From assembly GCF_048537545.1 (NCBI RefSeq), contig NZ_CP183218.1: a stretch of DNA of 64,000 bases; one strand, 5' to 3'. The notes beneath the pieces are model-generated. The model ran no database searches, was not told the DNA's origin, and saw nothing but the letters and a program-made list of their open reading frames with translations. Each line of letters begins with the position of its first letter. Positions within the stretch are counted from its first letter, which is position 1. A program made the position numbers and the translations under genes. Source of the DNA: Chania fonticola_B (GTDB taxonomy: Bacteria > Pseudomonadota > Gammaproteobacteria > Enterobacterales > Enterobacteriaceae). Below are positions 1-7,462 of this stretch, piece after piece.

Positions 1-469
1 GCACTTGGGCGATGGTCTTAGTATAGAAACCAATGGCTTGTGGCGCCACAGTGTGTAAATTGCTGACATTATTACGCACCTCGCCAAGTAACTGGGTTTG
101 GTCGTTAAAAAACTGAATCGCGGATGTATCAATCCCTTCCAATGCGCTGCGATCGGTTTTAGATAACAGTTGGCTAAATTTCGCCATAGCCGCATCGGTC
201 AGTTTACGTTGATCCGCTAGTTCAGCGCGAAACTGCCCACCGCCAGAGCCCAGGTAACCTGCGCTCATACCACGCTCTTTTTGCAGCTCATGCACGACAT
301 CCCCTGCACCACGCGCAATTGCCGTTAGCTGAACGATGACATCCATCTGACGTTCGATATTGATACGGGTTTTCATACCCGACCCGGCAAACCAGCATAA
401 AGCCAGTAGCAGTGGAAACAGAGCAATGAAAAGCTTCATTCTCATCGATATACGGTAGATCCCTAACAT
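1..469 (-). CDS. Methyl-accepting chemotaxis protein, N-terminal part (cut by window edge)
   Basis: The minus-strand frame opens at ATG 469, with an AGGA Shine-Dalgarno sequence about nine bases upstream, and runs off the window start, so about 156 residues are seen. A short cytoplasmic N-terminus is followed by one hydrophobic membrane segment (about residues 12-30) and then a periplasmic helical domain. That domain carries the motif KERGMSAGYLGSGG, typical of nitrate/nitrite-sensing (NIT) domains of chemoreceptors. The HAMP and signalling domains would lie beyond the edge. Internal ATGs at 445 and 439 are alternative starts. A NIT-domain histidine kinase or other NIT-containing sensor cannot be excluded because the output domain is not visible. 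Confidence 0.7.
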   Translation of the reverse strand, partial: MLGIYRISMRMKLFIALFPLLLALCWFAGSGMKTRINIERQMDVIVQLTAIARGAGDVVHELQKERGMSAGYLGSGGGQFRAELADQRKLTDAAMAKFSQLLSKTDRSALEGIDTSAIQFFNDQTQLLGEVRNNVSNLHTVAPQAIGFYTKTIAQV

Positions 470-696
470 CCGGTTTCGTCCTATTTAGGTGACAACATCA
501 ATAGAACAGCTATCGGCCTGCTTTAAGCACCCTTTAACCACAATGATAGAATTGTTATTATTCCATTGATAAATATCATTATTTTTATTAAAGAATGAGA
601 ACTGCCAATGCAACCTCCCTCCTTTGCTCTACCACTTCATCCTCACTTCACACAGCCCCGATAAAATGGCCAGATTCTAACTTCGAGGGATTGAAC

Positions 697-1326
697 GTGA
701 TTTTTACCAAACGCCTGTGGGCTATCCTCTTTCTCACCATCGGCCTCATGACCGTGCTGGTCAGCCAAGCTCGCGAGCTACCTGCGGTGCAGGATGGTGA
801 CATCATTTTCCACACTTCCCGCTCGGCACAGAGCCTGGCGATACAGCAGGCAACCGGCTCACGTTACAGCCACATGGGCATCATTGTGCTGCGAGATGGC
901 AAGCCTTACGTATTCGAAGCGGTATCAACGGTGAAATATACCCCGCTGGCCGTCTGGATCGATCGGGGAGAGCAAAAGCATTTTGTCGTTAAACGCCTCA
1001 AGAACGCCAAGCAAATGATGACGCCGTCCGCACAGTTAAAAATACGCCAGCAGGTTAAAAGCTTTGCCGGGAAGCCCTACGACATGCAGTTTTCCTGGTC
1101 GGATGAGAAGCTATATTGTTCGGAATTGGTGTGGAAGATTTACGATCGCGCACTAGGGATACAAATCGGCAAGCTGCAAAAAGTACGTGAATTTAACTTT
1201 GGCTCTCCTGCCGTACAGCAGAAACTGAAAGAGCGCTACGGAACGCAAATCCCGTGGGAGGGGTCGGTTATTTCGCCGAAGGCGATGTTTGAATCACCGC
1301 TGCTGGTCACGGTGATCGCGAATTAA
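697..1326 (+). CDS. yiiX: YiiX-like permuted papain-fold (NlpC/P60-type) periplasmic protein
   Basis: I choose GTG 697 because a GAGGGA ribosome binding site lies six bases before it; the open frame goes further up to 595 but that part looks untranslated. The product of about 209 residues begins with a signal peptide (hydrophobic core after KR) and contains GDIIFHTS, the conserved YSHMGI histidine and the YCSELVWK cysteine. These are the catalytic pair of the circularly permuted papain-like YiiX/YebB family. The sequence is similar from end to end to the E. coli YiiX that I remember (about 202 residues). Substrate is unknown for the family; amidase or peptidase activity is inferred. It is a single gene, convergent with the RNA-repair operon. 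Confidence 0.85.
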   Translation: MIFTKRLWAILFLTIGLMTVLVSQARELPAVQDGDIIFHTSRSAQSLAIQQATGSRYSHMGIIVLRDGKPYVFEAVSTVKYTPLAVWIDRGEQKHFVVKRLKNAKQMMTPSAQLKIRQQVKSFAGKPYDMQFSWSDEKLYCSELVWKIYDRALGIQIGKLQKVREFNFGSPAVQQKLKERYGTQIPWEGSVISPKAMFESPLLVTVIAN

Positions 1327-1344
1327 TCTACGGTGACGTCCCCC

Positions 1345-1407
1345 ATCCACATGGATAGGGGACTGTATGTGCTACATAGTAGCTCGGCATCTGACAACAG
1401 CCCCGGG
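1345..1407. repeat. Intergenic repeat-like segment with inverted CCCC/GGGG arms
   Basis: Between the convergent yiiX and HD/kinase genes lies a short palindromic segment (CCCCCATCC...GGATAGGGG) followed by a GTATGTGCTACAT motif. The motif recurs, with one base changed, in the larger repeat at 36558-36708. It may act as a bidirectional transcription end. Assignment to a repeat family rests on this local similarity only. Confidence 0.4.
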
Positions 1408-2523
1408 CTAGCTTGCGTCCTGCACCCGCAACTCCACCTCATGCGCCTCGTCCGCCTGCGGGATCTCCAATTTGCTCAGCATCCGCGCCATCGCCTCAGC
1501 AGGTACGCTGTATTCCCGCTCGGCATTCTGCCGCAGCCACTGGGCATACGGTACTTCCAGGTAAACAATCTTCACCCTTGCGCCATAGGCGATAAACAAC
1601 TCAACCAGTAGGCTACGCAACTGCCGGGTAATATTGGTGGCATTCCAGACAAAAGGTTCGCCCCGCCGTAACAGCGTTTTAGCCTGCAACTTGGCCTGCT
1701 GCACGACCCAGCCAGTCGCGTTTTTGTCGGTTGGCGAAAGCCGATGCTGGCGGCGAATATTGTCCAGGCTGATAACCTCAAGCCCAGCGGCATGCTGCGC
1801 GATATAGCGATCTTTACCCATTCCCGGCAGCGCACAAAGTAACGTTACTTCGCTCTGAAATTGCTCGTAGGGAACAAAATCCACGCTAGCCTGCGGATGC
1901 GTCAAATAATGGTAACGCTGGTTATCGCTCGCAAAAGGACGCGCTTGCCCCCAGCATTGCTGTTCCTGACAGAACAGTTCGAACAGCTCGATATTATCCA
2001 GCAGGCCGTTTTGGTCTTCACACTCGCGGCCCAACACATCTGCCCGTGCCAACATCGCCAGCAACCGTGTATCTAACCGTAGGGCCGCTAATAACAGCGC
2101 CCGCTCCGGCGATGGTCGCCCCATGATCCACAACGGCAAACCATGAAAACGCACCAAGGCCGCAACCTGTTCACGCAGCTCAAACGGCGTAACGATATCC
2201 CGATAGAGGATCGAGCGCGTGGTCAGCTCACCGCGTTTAGCGTGGTTGGGTGAGGTCACCGAACCATCGTCTGCAACCCGCGTGGTGCTGCGCTTTTCTA
2301 CATCGTGCAGCAATGCGGCAGCCCAAACCAGCTCCTGCTGTTGCTCTGGCAATGCCAAAAACTGCGCAGACTCGGTCAGTGCCGCCAGCACGAGCTGGGT
2401 ATGGATTGCCACATCGCCTTCCGCATGATGGCGAGGATCTTGTGGCACCTGATGCATGTCGGCCACCCAGCGAAATTTATCCGCCAGCCTGCCCCACTGC
2501 TTGTCTTCACTTAAGCACCACAT
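1408..2523 (-). CDS. HD-domain phosphohydrolase / polynucleotide kinase fusion (RNA end healing)
   Basis: This 371-residue protein has an N-terminal HD domain (H41, then LLHDVEK with H73-D74) and a C-terminal P-loop kinase domain (LPGMGKD around residues 232-238, NATN further on). Kinases of this type phosphorylate 5'-OH RNA ends, and an HD domain could remove 3'- or 2',3'-cyclic phosphates, so it plausibly prepares broken RNA ends for the ligase encoded just upstream. Its start overlaps the ligase stop by 13 bases, so translation is probably coupled. It is the last gene of the rtcB2-prfH-ligase operon. The role is inferred from domains and context; the phosphatase substrate is not known. Confidence 0.8.
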   Translation of the reverse strand: MWCLSEDKQWGRLADKFRWVADMHQVPQDPRHHAEGDVAIHTQLVLAALTESAQFLALPEQQQELVWAAALLHDVEKRSTTRVADDGSVTSPNHAKRGELTTRSILYRDIVTPFELREQVAALVRFHGLPLWIMGRPSPERALLLAALRLDTRLLAMLARADVLGRECEDQNGLLDNIELFELFCQEQQCWGQARPFASDNQRYHYLTHPQASVDFVPYEQFQSEVTLLCALPGMGKDRYIAQHAAGLEVISLDNIRRQHRLSPTDKNATGWVVQQAKLQAKTLLRRGEPFVWNATNITRQLRSLLVELFIAYGARVKIVYLEVPYAQWLRQNAEREYSVPAEAMARMLSKLEIPQADEAHEVELRVQDAS

Positions 2524-3224
2524 GGTTTATCCTCCTGCTGATACTCATACGCCATACGCGCTCGTTGCCAATTCACTCTCCAGTGACGATCGGTTTTCAC
2601 ATGGTTTTTACGCACGTACTTAAACACGTTATGGGAAAACTGAGCCACTGGGAATTCAGCCGCATTGCGAGTGACAATCCCTTCCATGGTGCATGGCAAG
2701 CCGGTATGCACGTCATGCGGCGCAAAACTCCCTACTCCCCCCACCAGCGCCAGTATTGCCGAGCGGTATTCTTGTTCCGTCTGGCGCGGCACGTCCTGCA
2801 CCACTTCTGGCACACAGGCAAAATCAAATAATGCCGCGTAAAACTGCACTTCTTGCCAACTCAGCCACATGTCTTTACAACGTACGGCGAATAGATAGAA
2901 GTCCTGTTGCAGGCCACGATATTCGATCGAATGCGTGGCATACAGGTTCTCGCCAAACAGTTCGATATCGCCCAGGTCATTTTTAATCAATTGCCAACGC
3001 TGGCGGATCTGGCGCGTCCAGGCAGAAACCGTCGGTGCCGCATGGGAGCGTGCAAATACGCCATACCGATTCAGGCAGTTATTCTCACCATCGAGCTTTT
3101 CCGTATGGATCAGCGAGGGGATTAGCCGTATGTCTTGCCAATAATGCTTATTGATCCGATCGTCACTGGTGGTTCCCGGTGAGAACGGATAATGGTACGT
3201 CCGACCATATTTATGTGTTTCCAT
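2511..3224 (-). CDS. ATP-dependent RNA ligase (nucleotidyltransferase fold)
   Basis: The protein (237 residues from ATG 3224) carries the covalent nucleotidyltransferase motif KLDGEN with the AMP-accepting lysine at about K43. It also has FGENLY (motif III-like), EGIVTRN (motif IV) and FKYVRKN (motif V), in the order seen in T4-Rnl-like RNA ligases. An upstream in-frame start at 3260 would add 12 residues that fit the family poorly, while 3224 follows an AAGAAAAGAA stretch. It lies 50 bases after prfH and overlaps the HD/kinase gene. It should seal 5'-phosphate/3'-OH ends, complementing RtcB2, which joins 3'-phosphate/5'-OH ends. No C-terminal specificity domain is evident, so substrate choice is unknown. 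Confidence 0.8.
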   Translation of the reverse strand: METHKYGRTYHYPFSPGTTSDDRINKHYWQDIRLIPSLIHTEKLDGENNCLNRYGVFARSHAAPTVSAWTRQIRQRWQLIKNDLGDIELFGENLYATHSIEYRGLQQDFYLFAVRCKDMWLSWQEVQFYAALFDFACVPEVVQDVPRQTEQEYRSAILALVGGVGSFAPHDVHTGLPCTMEGIVTRNAAEFPVAQFSHNVFKYVRKNHVKTDRHWRVNWQRARMAYEYQQEDKPCGA

Positions 3225-3274
3225 TTCTTTTCTTCTTACTGGGTTATCGGCCTGCCCCATCAGGCCGATATTGA

Positions 3275-3892
3275 TTAAGCGAGCGGCGTAAAGCTTTCGC
3301 CTTTAAACACCCGAACCGGTGAACCGCGCACTATTTGATGGTGAAACATCCGTCGCTCAGCACGCTGTTCGTCCAGTTGCTGTTGCTCAAGCTGTTGCAA
3401 ACGGTGAGCGATCAGCAAATACGCCAAACGTTTATTGGCATGTTGGCTGCGCTCGGTCTGCACTTTGACGCTAATGCCGCTAGCGATATGGGTGGCGCGA
3501 ATAGCCGATTCCGTTTTATTCACGTGCTGCCCACCTGGCCCGGAGGACTTCAACGTCTCAAAGCGGATCTCGCTCTCTTTTGGCACCGCTGCCGGAGAGA
3601 AACGCGCTGCACCAATAAACCAGTTCTTTCTGGAGCGCCCAGTGCGCCAGGGGCTTTCGCAAATCCACTGCAATGTCCCGCACCACTTGGCGGCCAATGG
3701 CTCCGCCGCTTCGCCATTAAGCGTCAATAACACCGAACGCAACGTGCCCGGCAGGCGCCCCTCTTCCCGCTCAACCTCATGCAGTTCCACCTGCATGGCC
3801 TGAGCCTCTTTGTGAAACTGGCGCAGTGCCAGGCTCACCGCCAGGCAACATTCATCCGGCCCCTGGGCGGCAGAGATCTGTAATAAGATCAT
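3275..3892 (-). CDS. prfH: Peptide chain release factor homologue PrfH
   Basis: A 205-residue release-factor-like protein with the peptidyl-tRNA hydrolysis motif GPGGQHVNKTES in the middle and a basic C-terminal helix, but without the codon-recognition domains of RF1/RF2. That is the layout of PrfH. Published work on the RtcB2-PrfH pair shows that PrfH releases peptide from ribosomes whose 16S rRNA was cut in the decoding centre, after which RtcB2 reseals the rRNA. The start ATG 3892 overlaps the rtcB2 stop (TGATG), so the two are translationally coupled. The GTG at 3895 is an alternative start. The 3' end is followed by the RNA ligase gene. Confidence 0.92.
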   Translation of the reverse strand: MILLQISAAQGPDECCLAVSLALRQFHKEAQAMQVELHEVEREEGRLPGTLRSVLLTLNGEAAEPLAAKWCGTLQWICESPWRTGRSRKNWFIGAARFSPAAVPKESEIRFETLKSSGPGGQHVNKTESAIRATHIASGISVKVQTERSQHANKRLAYLLIAHRLQQLEQQQLDEQRAERRMFHHQIVRGSPVRVFKGESFTPLA

Positions 3893-5003
3893 CACTGCCC
3901 CCCGCTGGTTTTGTAGGTCAACACCGGCTGCATACGCGCCACCAACGTGACCAATCCGGCCTGCTGCAAGGCTCCCACTACGCTATCAATCGGCTTGTAG
4001 GCTTCTGGCGCTTCCTGATAAATCAGCTGGCGATCACGGCAAATCACCCGGCTGCCGAAGCGGGTTCTGGCCAACTGCTCGGTGCTGAAACGCGCTGATA
4101 AGCGATCTTTACACTCGGAACGCATCCATTTGCGCCCCGCGCCGTGCGCCAGTGAATACAAACTGCTGGCGGCAGGTAGCGGTTGGACGATATAGCTGTA
4201 ATCGCCGCGCGAGCCGGGGATCACCACCAGACCTTCATCCGACGGCGTAGCCCCTTTACGATGCAGCCAACCAGGCACGCCCTCGATAGTGGCCGCCGCC
4301 AGCAGGTTATGATGGATATCCAGCAGGCAATCGCCAGCAGCGCGTAACCGCTGCAATATCCGCTGGGCAATCAGCTGCCGGTTTAAGCCTGCAAAATCCA
4401 ATGCCTGTTGATGCTGTTGTAGATAATCGTTGGCCGCATCGGTATTTTCCAGCAGGCCATGATGCCCATAGGTGCGCACATGCTGTTCCAGTATTAGCTG
4501 GCCCAAACCACGCGAACCGCTGTGCACCAACAACATCAGCCGTTTTTTATCAAGACCGGCCTGCGGCTGATATATTTCGTCGATGCGTAACAGTTCAGCA
4601 AAATGATTACCGCCGCCAATGGTGCCCAATGCCCGAGAATAATCGCCAAGCGCGGGAGGAATATCCCCCAACTCTTCTTGCTCTAACGGGCCGTCAATAT
4701 TTCCCAGCTTTTTTCCAATTTATCCAGCGACTGTTTCATCGCCAGCAAATCTGTTTGCCATAGCGACATACCGCAACCGATATCATTACCGATTAACGCC
4801 GGGTAGAAGCGATGTTGTGAAAAAAAAGCGGCACCGACCGGGTAGCCACGGCCAGGATGCAAATCTGGCATCCCGACCACGCGCACCATATCTGGCAGCT
4901 TGGCGGTAATTTCTAATTGTTGGATTGCATTTCCTTCAATCCAGGTGTGTTTCGACGCGATCAATGAAACTCGCGGCGTAACGGAGCCAATAGTATTGCT
5001 CAT
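3892..5003 (-). pseudogene. rtcB2: RtcB2-type 3'-phosphate RNA ligase, interrupted by a one-base frameshift
   Basis: Two adjacent frames together give a complete RtcB-family ligase. The first (5003-4683) has MPDLHPGRGYPVG and the metal cysteine in NDIGCGM. The second (to 3892) has GGGNHF, HSGSRGLG, HHN and the guanylylated-histidine motif AHGAGRKWMR. They join at an A run (complement of TTT at 4700-4702): one extra A turns the stop-bound frame into SWENIDGPLEQEELGD and restores about 370 residues. ATG 5003 follows AGGATTGGTT. Either this is a sequencing error in a homopolymer or the strain has lost RtcB2. It heads the operon with prfH, RNA ligase and HD/kinase. Confidence 0.88.
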
Positions 5004-5082
5004 AACCAATCCTGATTAATATTTTATCTAATTTTTTGGATTTGGCGGGCGGTAGCCCTAGCAATACCTGGAGAACAGGAAA

Positions 5083-5133
5083 TTATGCCTGAGGATACGA
5101 CCCGCAAAGGGTAAACAGTGCTTGATAATTCAT
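5083..5133 (-). CDS. Possible 16-residue leader peptide upstream of the rtcB2-prfH operon
   Basis: A short frame MNYQALFTLCGSYPQA begins at ATG 5133 behind AAAGGAGGTACATC, an almost ideal Shine-Dalgarno sequence with good spacing, and ends 79 bases before rtcB2 ATG. Seven bases around the Shine-Dalgarno (GCAAAGG) are complementary to CCTTTGC inside its own codons (T-L-C), so a hairpin could hide the initiation site. No clear rho-independent terminator follows. A longer frame in phase reaches 5472 but has no comparable start. A regulatory leader that senses ribosome state is an inference. Confidence 0.45.
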   Translation of the reverse strand: MNYQALFTLCGSYPQA

Positions 5134-5327
5134 GATGTACCTCCTTTGCAAAGTGAATGAATGGGAAAACGCGGCGATAGTACATATAAACTCCAGCGTT
5201 AGCAATGGTTGTTCGCGTCGGCCACCAAAATTTAATTCGGGGTGCCGAAAAGTTTGACCCAAGTCAACGTTGCATTTAATTGGCCGCTGGCTGGATAGAC
5301 TCTGCTGACGATTGTCAGTATATAAAT

Positions 5328-5346
5328 GCAAATGGTAATCATTTTC
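5328..5346. promoter_or_regulatory. Fur box upstream of chuW/hutW
   Basis: The 19-base stretch GCAAATGGTAATCATTTTC matches the Fur consensus GATAATGATAATCATTATC at 15 of 19 positions and lies about 83 bases before the chuW start. Iron repression of haem-degradation genes is expected for this family. The site also lies upstream of the oppositely oriented RNA-repair operon, but there it is about 200 bases from the leader ORF. Confidence 0.7.
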
Positions 5347-5429
5347 AGTTAAACTATGACAGGTCTGGATGGCTATGTTGCCACGCATCCCTGCCTCCAT
5401 CAGTTCTGCCCCATTGAAGGAACTTGCTG

Positions 5430-6764
5430 TTGAAACATGACACTGAGCTGAATTTAACCCCGCATTTTGCACTGACAGGCAATCAGCCGTTTAAAGATCG
5501 TCGAGCCATGATGCCGCTGCGCGGCGCGATCCCCGTAGAAAAACCGCTGCTGGCACCAACCTGGCAAACTGTTATCGGCCAGACCGCGCCCAGCCGCAAG
5601 CGGCTGGTGTATCTACACATTCCGTTTTGTGCCACCCACTGCACCTTCTGCGGCTTTTACCAAAACCGTTTCGAGGAGGACAGCTGCACCCGCTACACCA
5701 ATGCGCTGCTACGCGAGATCGAAATGGAGGCAGACAGCCCTCTGCATCAGTCTGCGCCAATCCATGCCGTCTATTTTGGCGGTGGAACACCTTCGGCGCT
5801 TGCCGCACGGGATCTGGCACGTATTATCACCACACTACGCGAACGCCTGCCGTTGGCCCCAGACTGTGAAATCACCATCGAGGGCCGGGTGCTAAACTTT
5901 GACGATCAGCGGATAGACGCCTGTCTGGATGCCGGAGCCAATCGCTTTTCGATTGGTATTCAGTCGTTTAATAGCAAAATCCGTAAAAAAATGGCTCGTA
6001 CCTCCGACGGCGCAAGCGCCATTGCGTTTATGGAAGGACTCGTTCGTCGCGACCGCGCTGCCGTGGTCTGCGATTTGCTATTCGGCTTACCTGGTCAGGA
6101 TGCGAAAGTTTGGGGCGAAGATCTGGCGATTGCCCGCGATATCGGGCTGGACGGTGTCGATCTCTACGCCCTCAATCTGCTGCCCAATACGCCTCTAGGT
6201 AAGGCAGTGGAAACTGGCCGCACCTCGGTTCCCTCACCTGCCGAGCGGCGAGATCTCTATTTGCAGGGCTGCGATTTCATGGACCAGGCGGGCTGGCGCT
6301 GTATCAGCAATAGCCACTGGGCGCGCACCACGCGAGAGCGCAATTTGTACAACCTGCTGATTAAGCAAGGCGCAGACTGCTTGGCCTTTGGCTCCGGCGC
6401 GGGAGGCTCGGTCAACGGTTATTCCTGGATGATTGAGCGCAACCTCACTCACTGGCACGACGCTATCGCCGCGGGTCGCAAACCGCTGATGATGATGCGT
6501 ACCTCAGGTAACCGAAGCCAGTGGCGTCAGCCGCTACAGGCTGGCGTGGAAAACGCGCGCATCCCGCTGGATGAACTGACGCCTCATGCAGAGCAGTTGA
6601 AGCCGCTACTCGCACAGTGGCATCAGGCGGGGTTAACCCGCGACGCCTCAACCTGCCTGCGCCTGACCAACGAAGGGCGCTTCTGGGCAAGCAATATTCT
6701 GCAGTCTCTTGATGAGCTGCTCCAACAACTGGATCTGCCGCATATTGCGGTAGCCACCCTCTAA
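5430..6764 (+). CDS. chuW: Anaerobilin synthase-type radical SAM enzyme (ChuW/HutW)
   Basis: The 444-residue protein carries the radical SAM cluster motif HIPFCATHCTFCGFY (CxxxCxxC), then YFGGGTPSAL and IGIQSFN, as in the HemN-like HutW/ChuW group. These enzymes open haem under anaerobic conditions by radical methyl transfer, giving anaerobilin and freeing iron. The start is probably TTG 5430, eight bases after AAGGA; TTG 5424 is an alternative. chuY follows after 12 bases, so they form an operon. The chuX partner found in many species is not present here. A Fur box precedes the gene. Confidence 0.87.
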   Translation: MKHDTELNLTPHFALTGNQPFKDRRAMMPLRGAIPVEKPLLAPTWQTVIGQTAPSRKRLVYLHIPFCATHCTFCGFYQNRFEEDSCTRYTNALLREIEMEADSPLHQSAPIHAVYFGGGTPSALAARDLARIITTLRERLPLAPDCEITIEGRVLNFDDQRIDACLDAGANRFSIGIQSFNSKIRKKMARTSDGASAIAFMEGLVRRDRAAVVCDLLFGLPGQDAKVWGEDLAIARDIGLDGVDLYALNLLPNTPLGKAVETGRTSVPSPAERRDLYLQGCDFMDQAGWRCISNSHWARTTRERNLYNLLIKQGADCLAFGSGAGGSVNGYSWMIERNLTHWHDAIAAGRKPLMMMRTSGNRSQWRQPLQAGVENARIPLDELTPHAEQLKPLLAQWHQAGLTRDASTCLRLTNEGRFWASNILQSLDELLQQLDLPHIAVATL

Positions 6765-6776
6765 CAGGAGTGAACG

Positions 6777-7400
6777 ATGAAACCATGGCTGATTTTTGGC
6801 GCTGGCGGTAAAGGGGTCGGCGCGCTGACTCTGGAACTTGCGCTGGCGGAACAGCGTCCGGTGGTTGCGGTGGTGCGTAATCCTGATGCCGCCGCTCGCC
6901 TGCGGGAGAAAGGCGTACAGGTTTATCTCGGTGACGCTTGTGATGCCATTGCGGTCACCCGCGCTTGCGAAGCTGCTGGTGCCAACGCAACAATCATCTC
7001 GTCAATGGGAGGAGCACAGGATTATCTGGCCCACAGGACAGTGATAGATACGGCAGAAAAGTGTGGAATATCGCGCATGATCCTCGTCACCTCGTTGGGC
7101 TGTGGCGACGGTTGGCCGTTTCTGTCACCACGCGCCAAAGCGGGGTTTGGCCAGGCGGTACGTGAAAAATCGCTGGCGGAAAGCTGGTTACAGACCAGCA
7201 CGCTAGATCACGCCATCTTGCGCCCCGGCGGGCTGCTAAACGGCAATGCCACCGGCAAGGCGCAACGTTTTCAGGGGCAGGAAGTTCATGGCTTGGTGAT
7301 GCGTGCGGACGTTGCTGCACATATCCAGCAACTGGCAAGTGCCCCCGCACTCAATCAACAGGTCTATAGCCTGGTTGAACCGGGCCTTAAGCCGGCGTAA
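6777..7400 (+). CDS. chuY: NAD(P)-dependent anaerobilin reductase ChuY
   Basis: This 207-residue NmrA-like short-chain-dehydrogenase-type protein starts with a Rossmann motif (FGAGGKGVG) and has ILVTSLGCGD and LRPGGLL in later strands, as in ChuY. In the haem pathway ChuY reduces the anaerobilin made by ChuW. An AACAGGAGTGAACG ribosome site precedes ATG 6777, and only 12 bases separate it from chuW. A C/G-rich inverted repeat follows the stop and may end transcription. Other NAD-binding NmrA proteins look alike, but the chuW linkage makes the call firm. Confidence 0.87.
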   Translation: MKPWLIFGAGGKGVGALTLELALAEQRPVVAVVRNPDAAARLREKGVQVYLGDACDAIAVTRACEAAGANATIISSMGGAQDYLAHRTVIDTAEKCGISRMILVTSLGCGDGWPFLSPRAKAGFGQAVREKSLAESWLQTSTLDHAILRPGGLLNGNATGKAQRFQGQEVHGLVMRADVAAHIQQLASAPALNQQVYSLVEPGLKPA

Positions 7401-7406
7401 GGTGGC

Positions 7407-7455
7407 TAATTTCCCCCCTCCCCCAACTCTCCCTTTGGGGAAATAGGGGGAAGGA
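7407..7455. repeat. C-rich inverted repeat between convergent chuY and muiA
   Basis: Nested inverted arms (TTCCCCC...GGGGGAA outside and CCCCAA...TTGGGG inside) fill the gap between two convergent genes. The composition recalls the CCCTCTCCC/GGGAGAGGG repeats at 36.6 and 55.5 kb. It could form a hairpin on either strand and serve as a bidirectional terminator, although there is no strong T run. Confidence 0.45.
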
Positions 7456-7462
7456 GCAAGAG

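Noticed and set aside
5083..5472. 129-codon minus-strand frame before rtcB2
   Set aside because: It overlaps the chuW start and Fur box, and only its last 16 codons have a good start site; I keep just that short leader.
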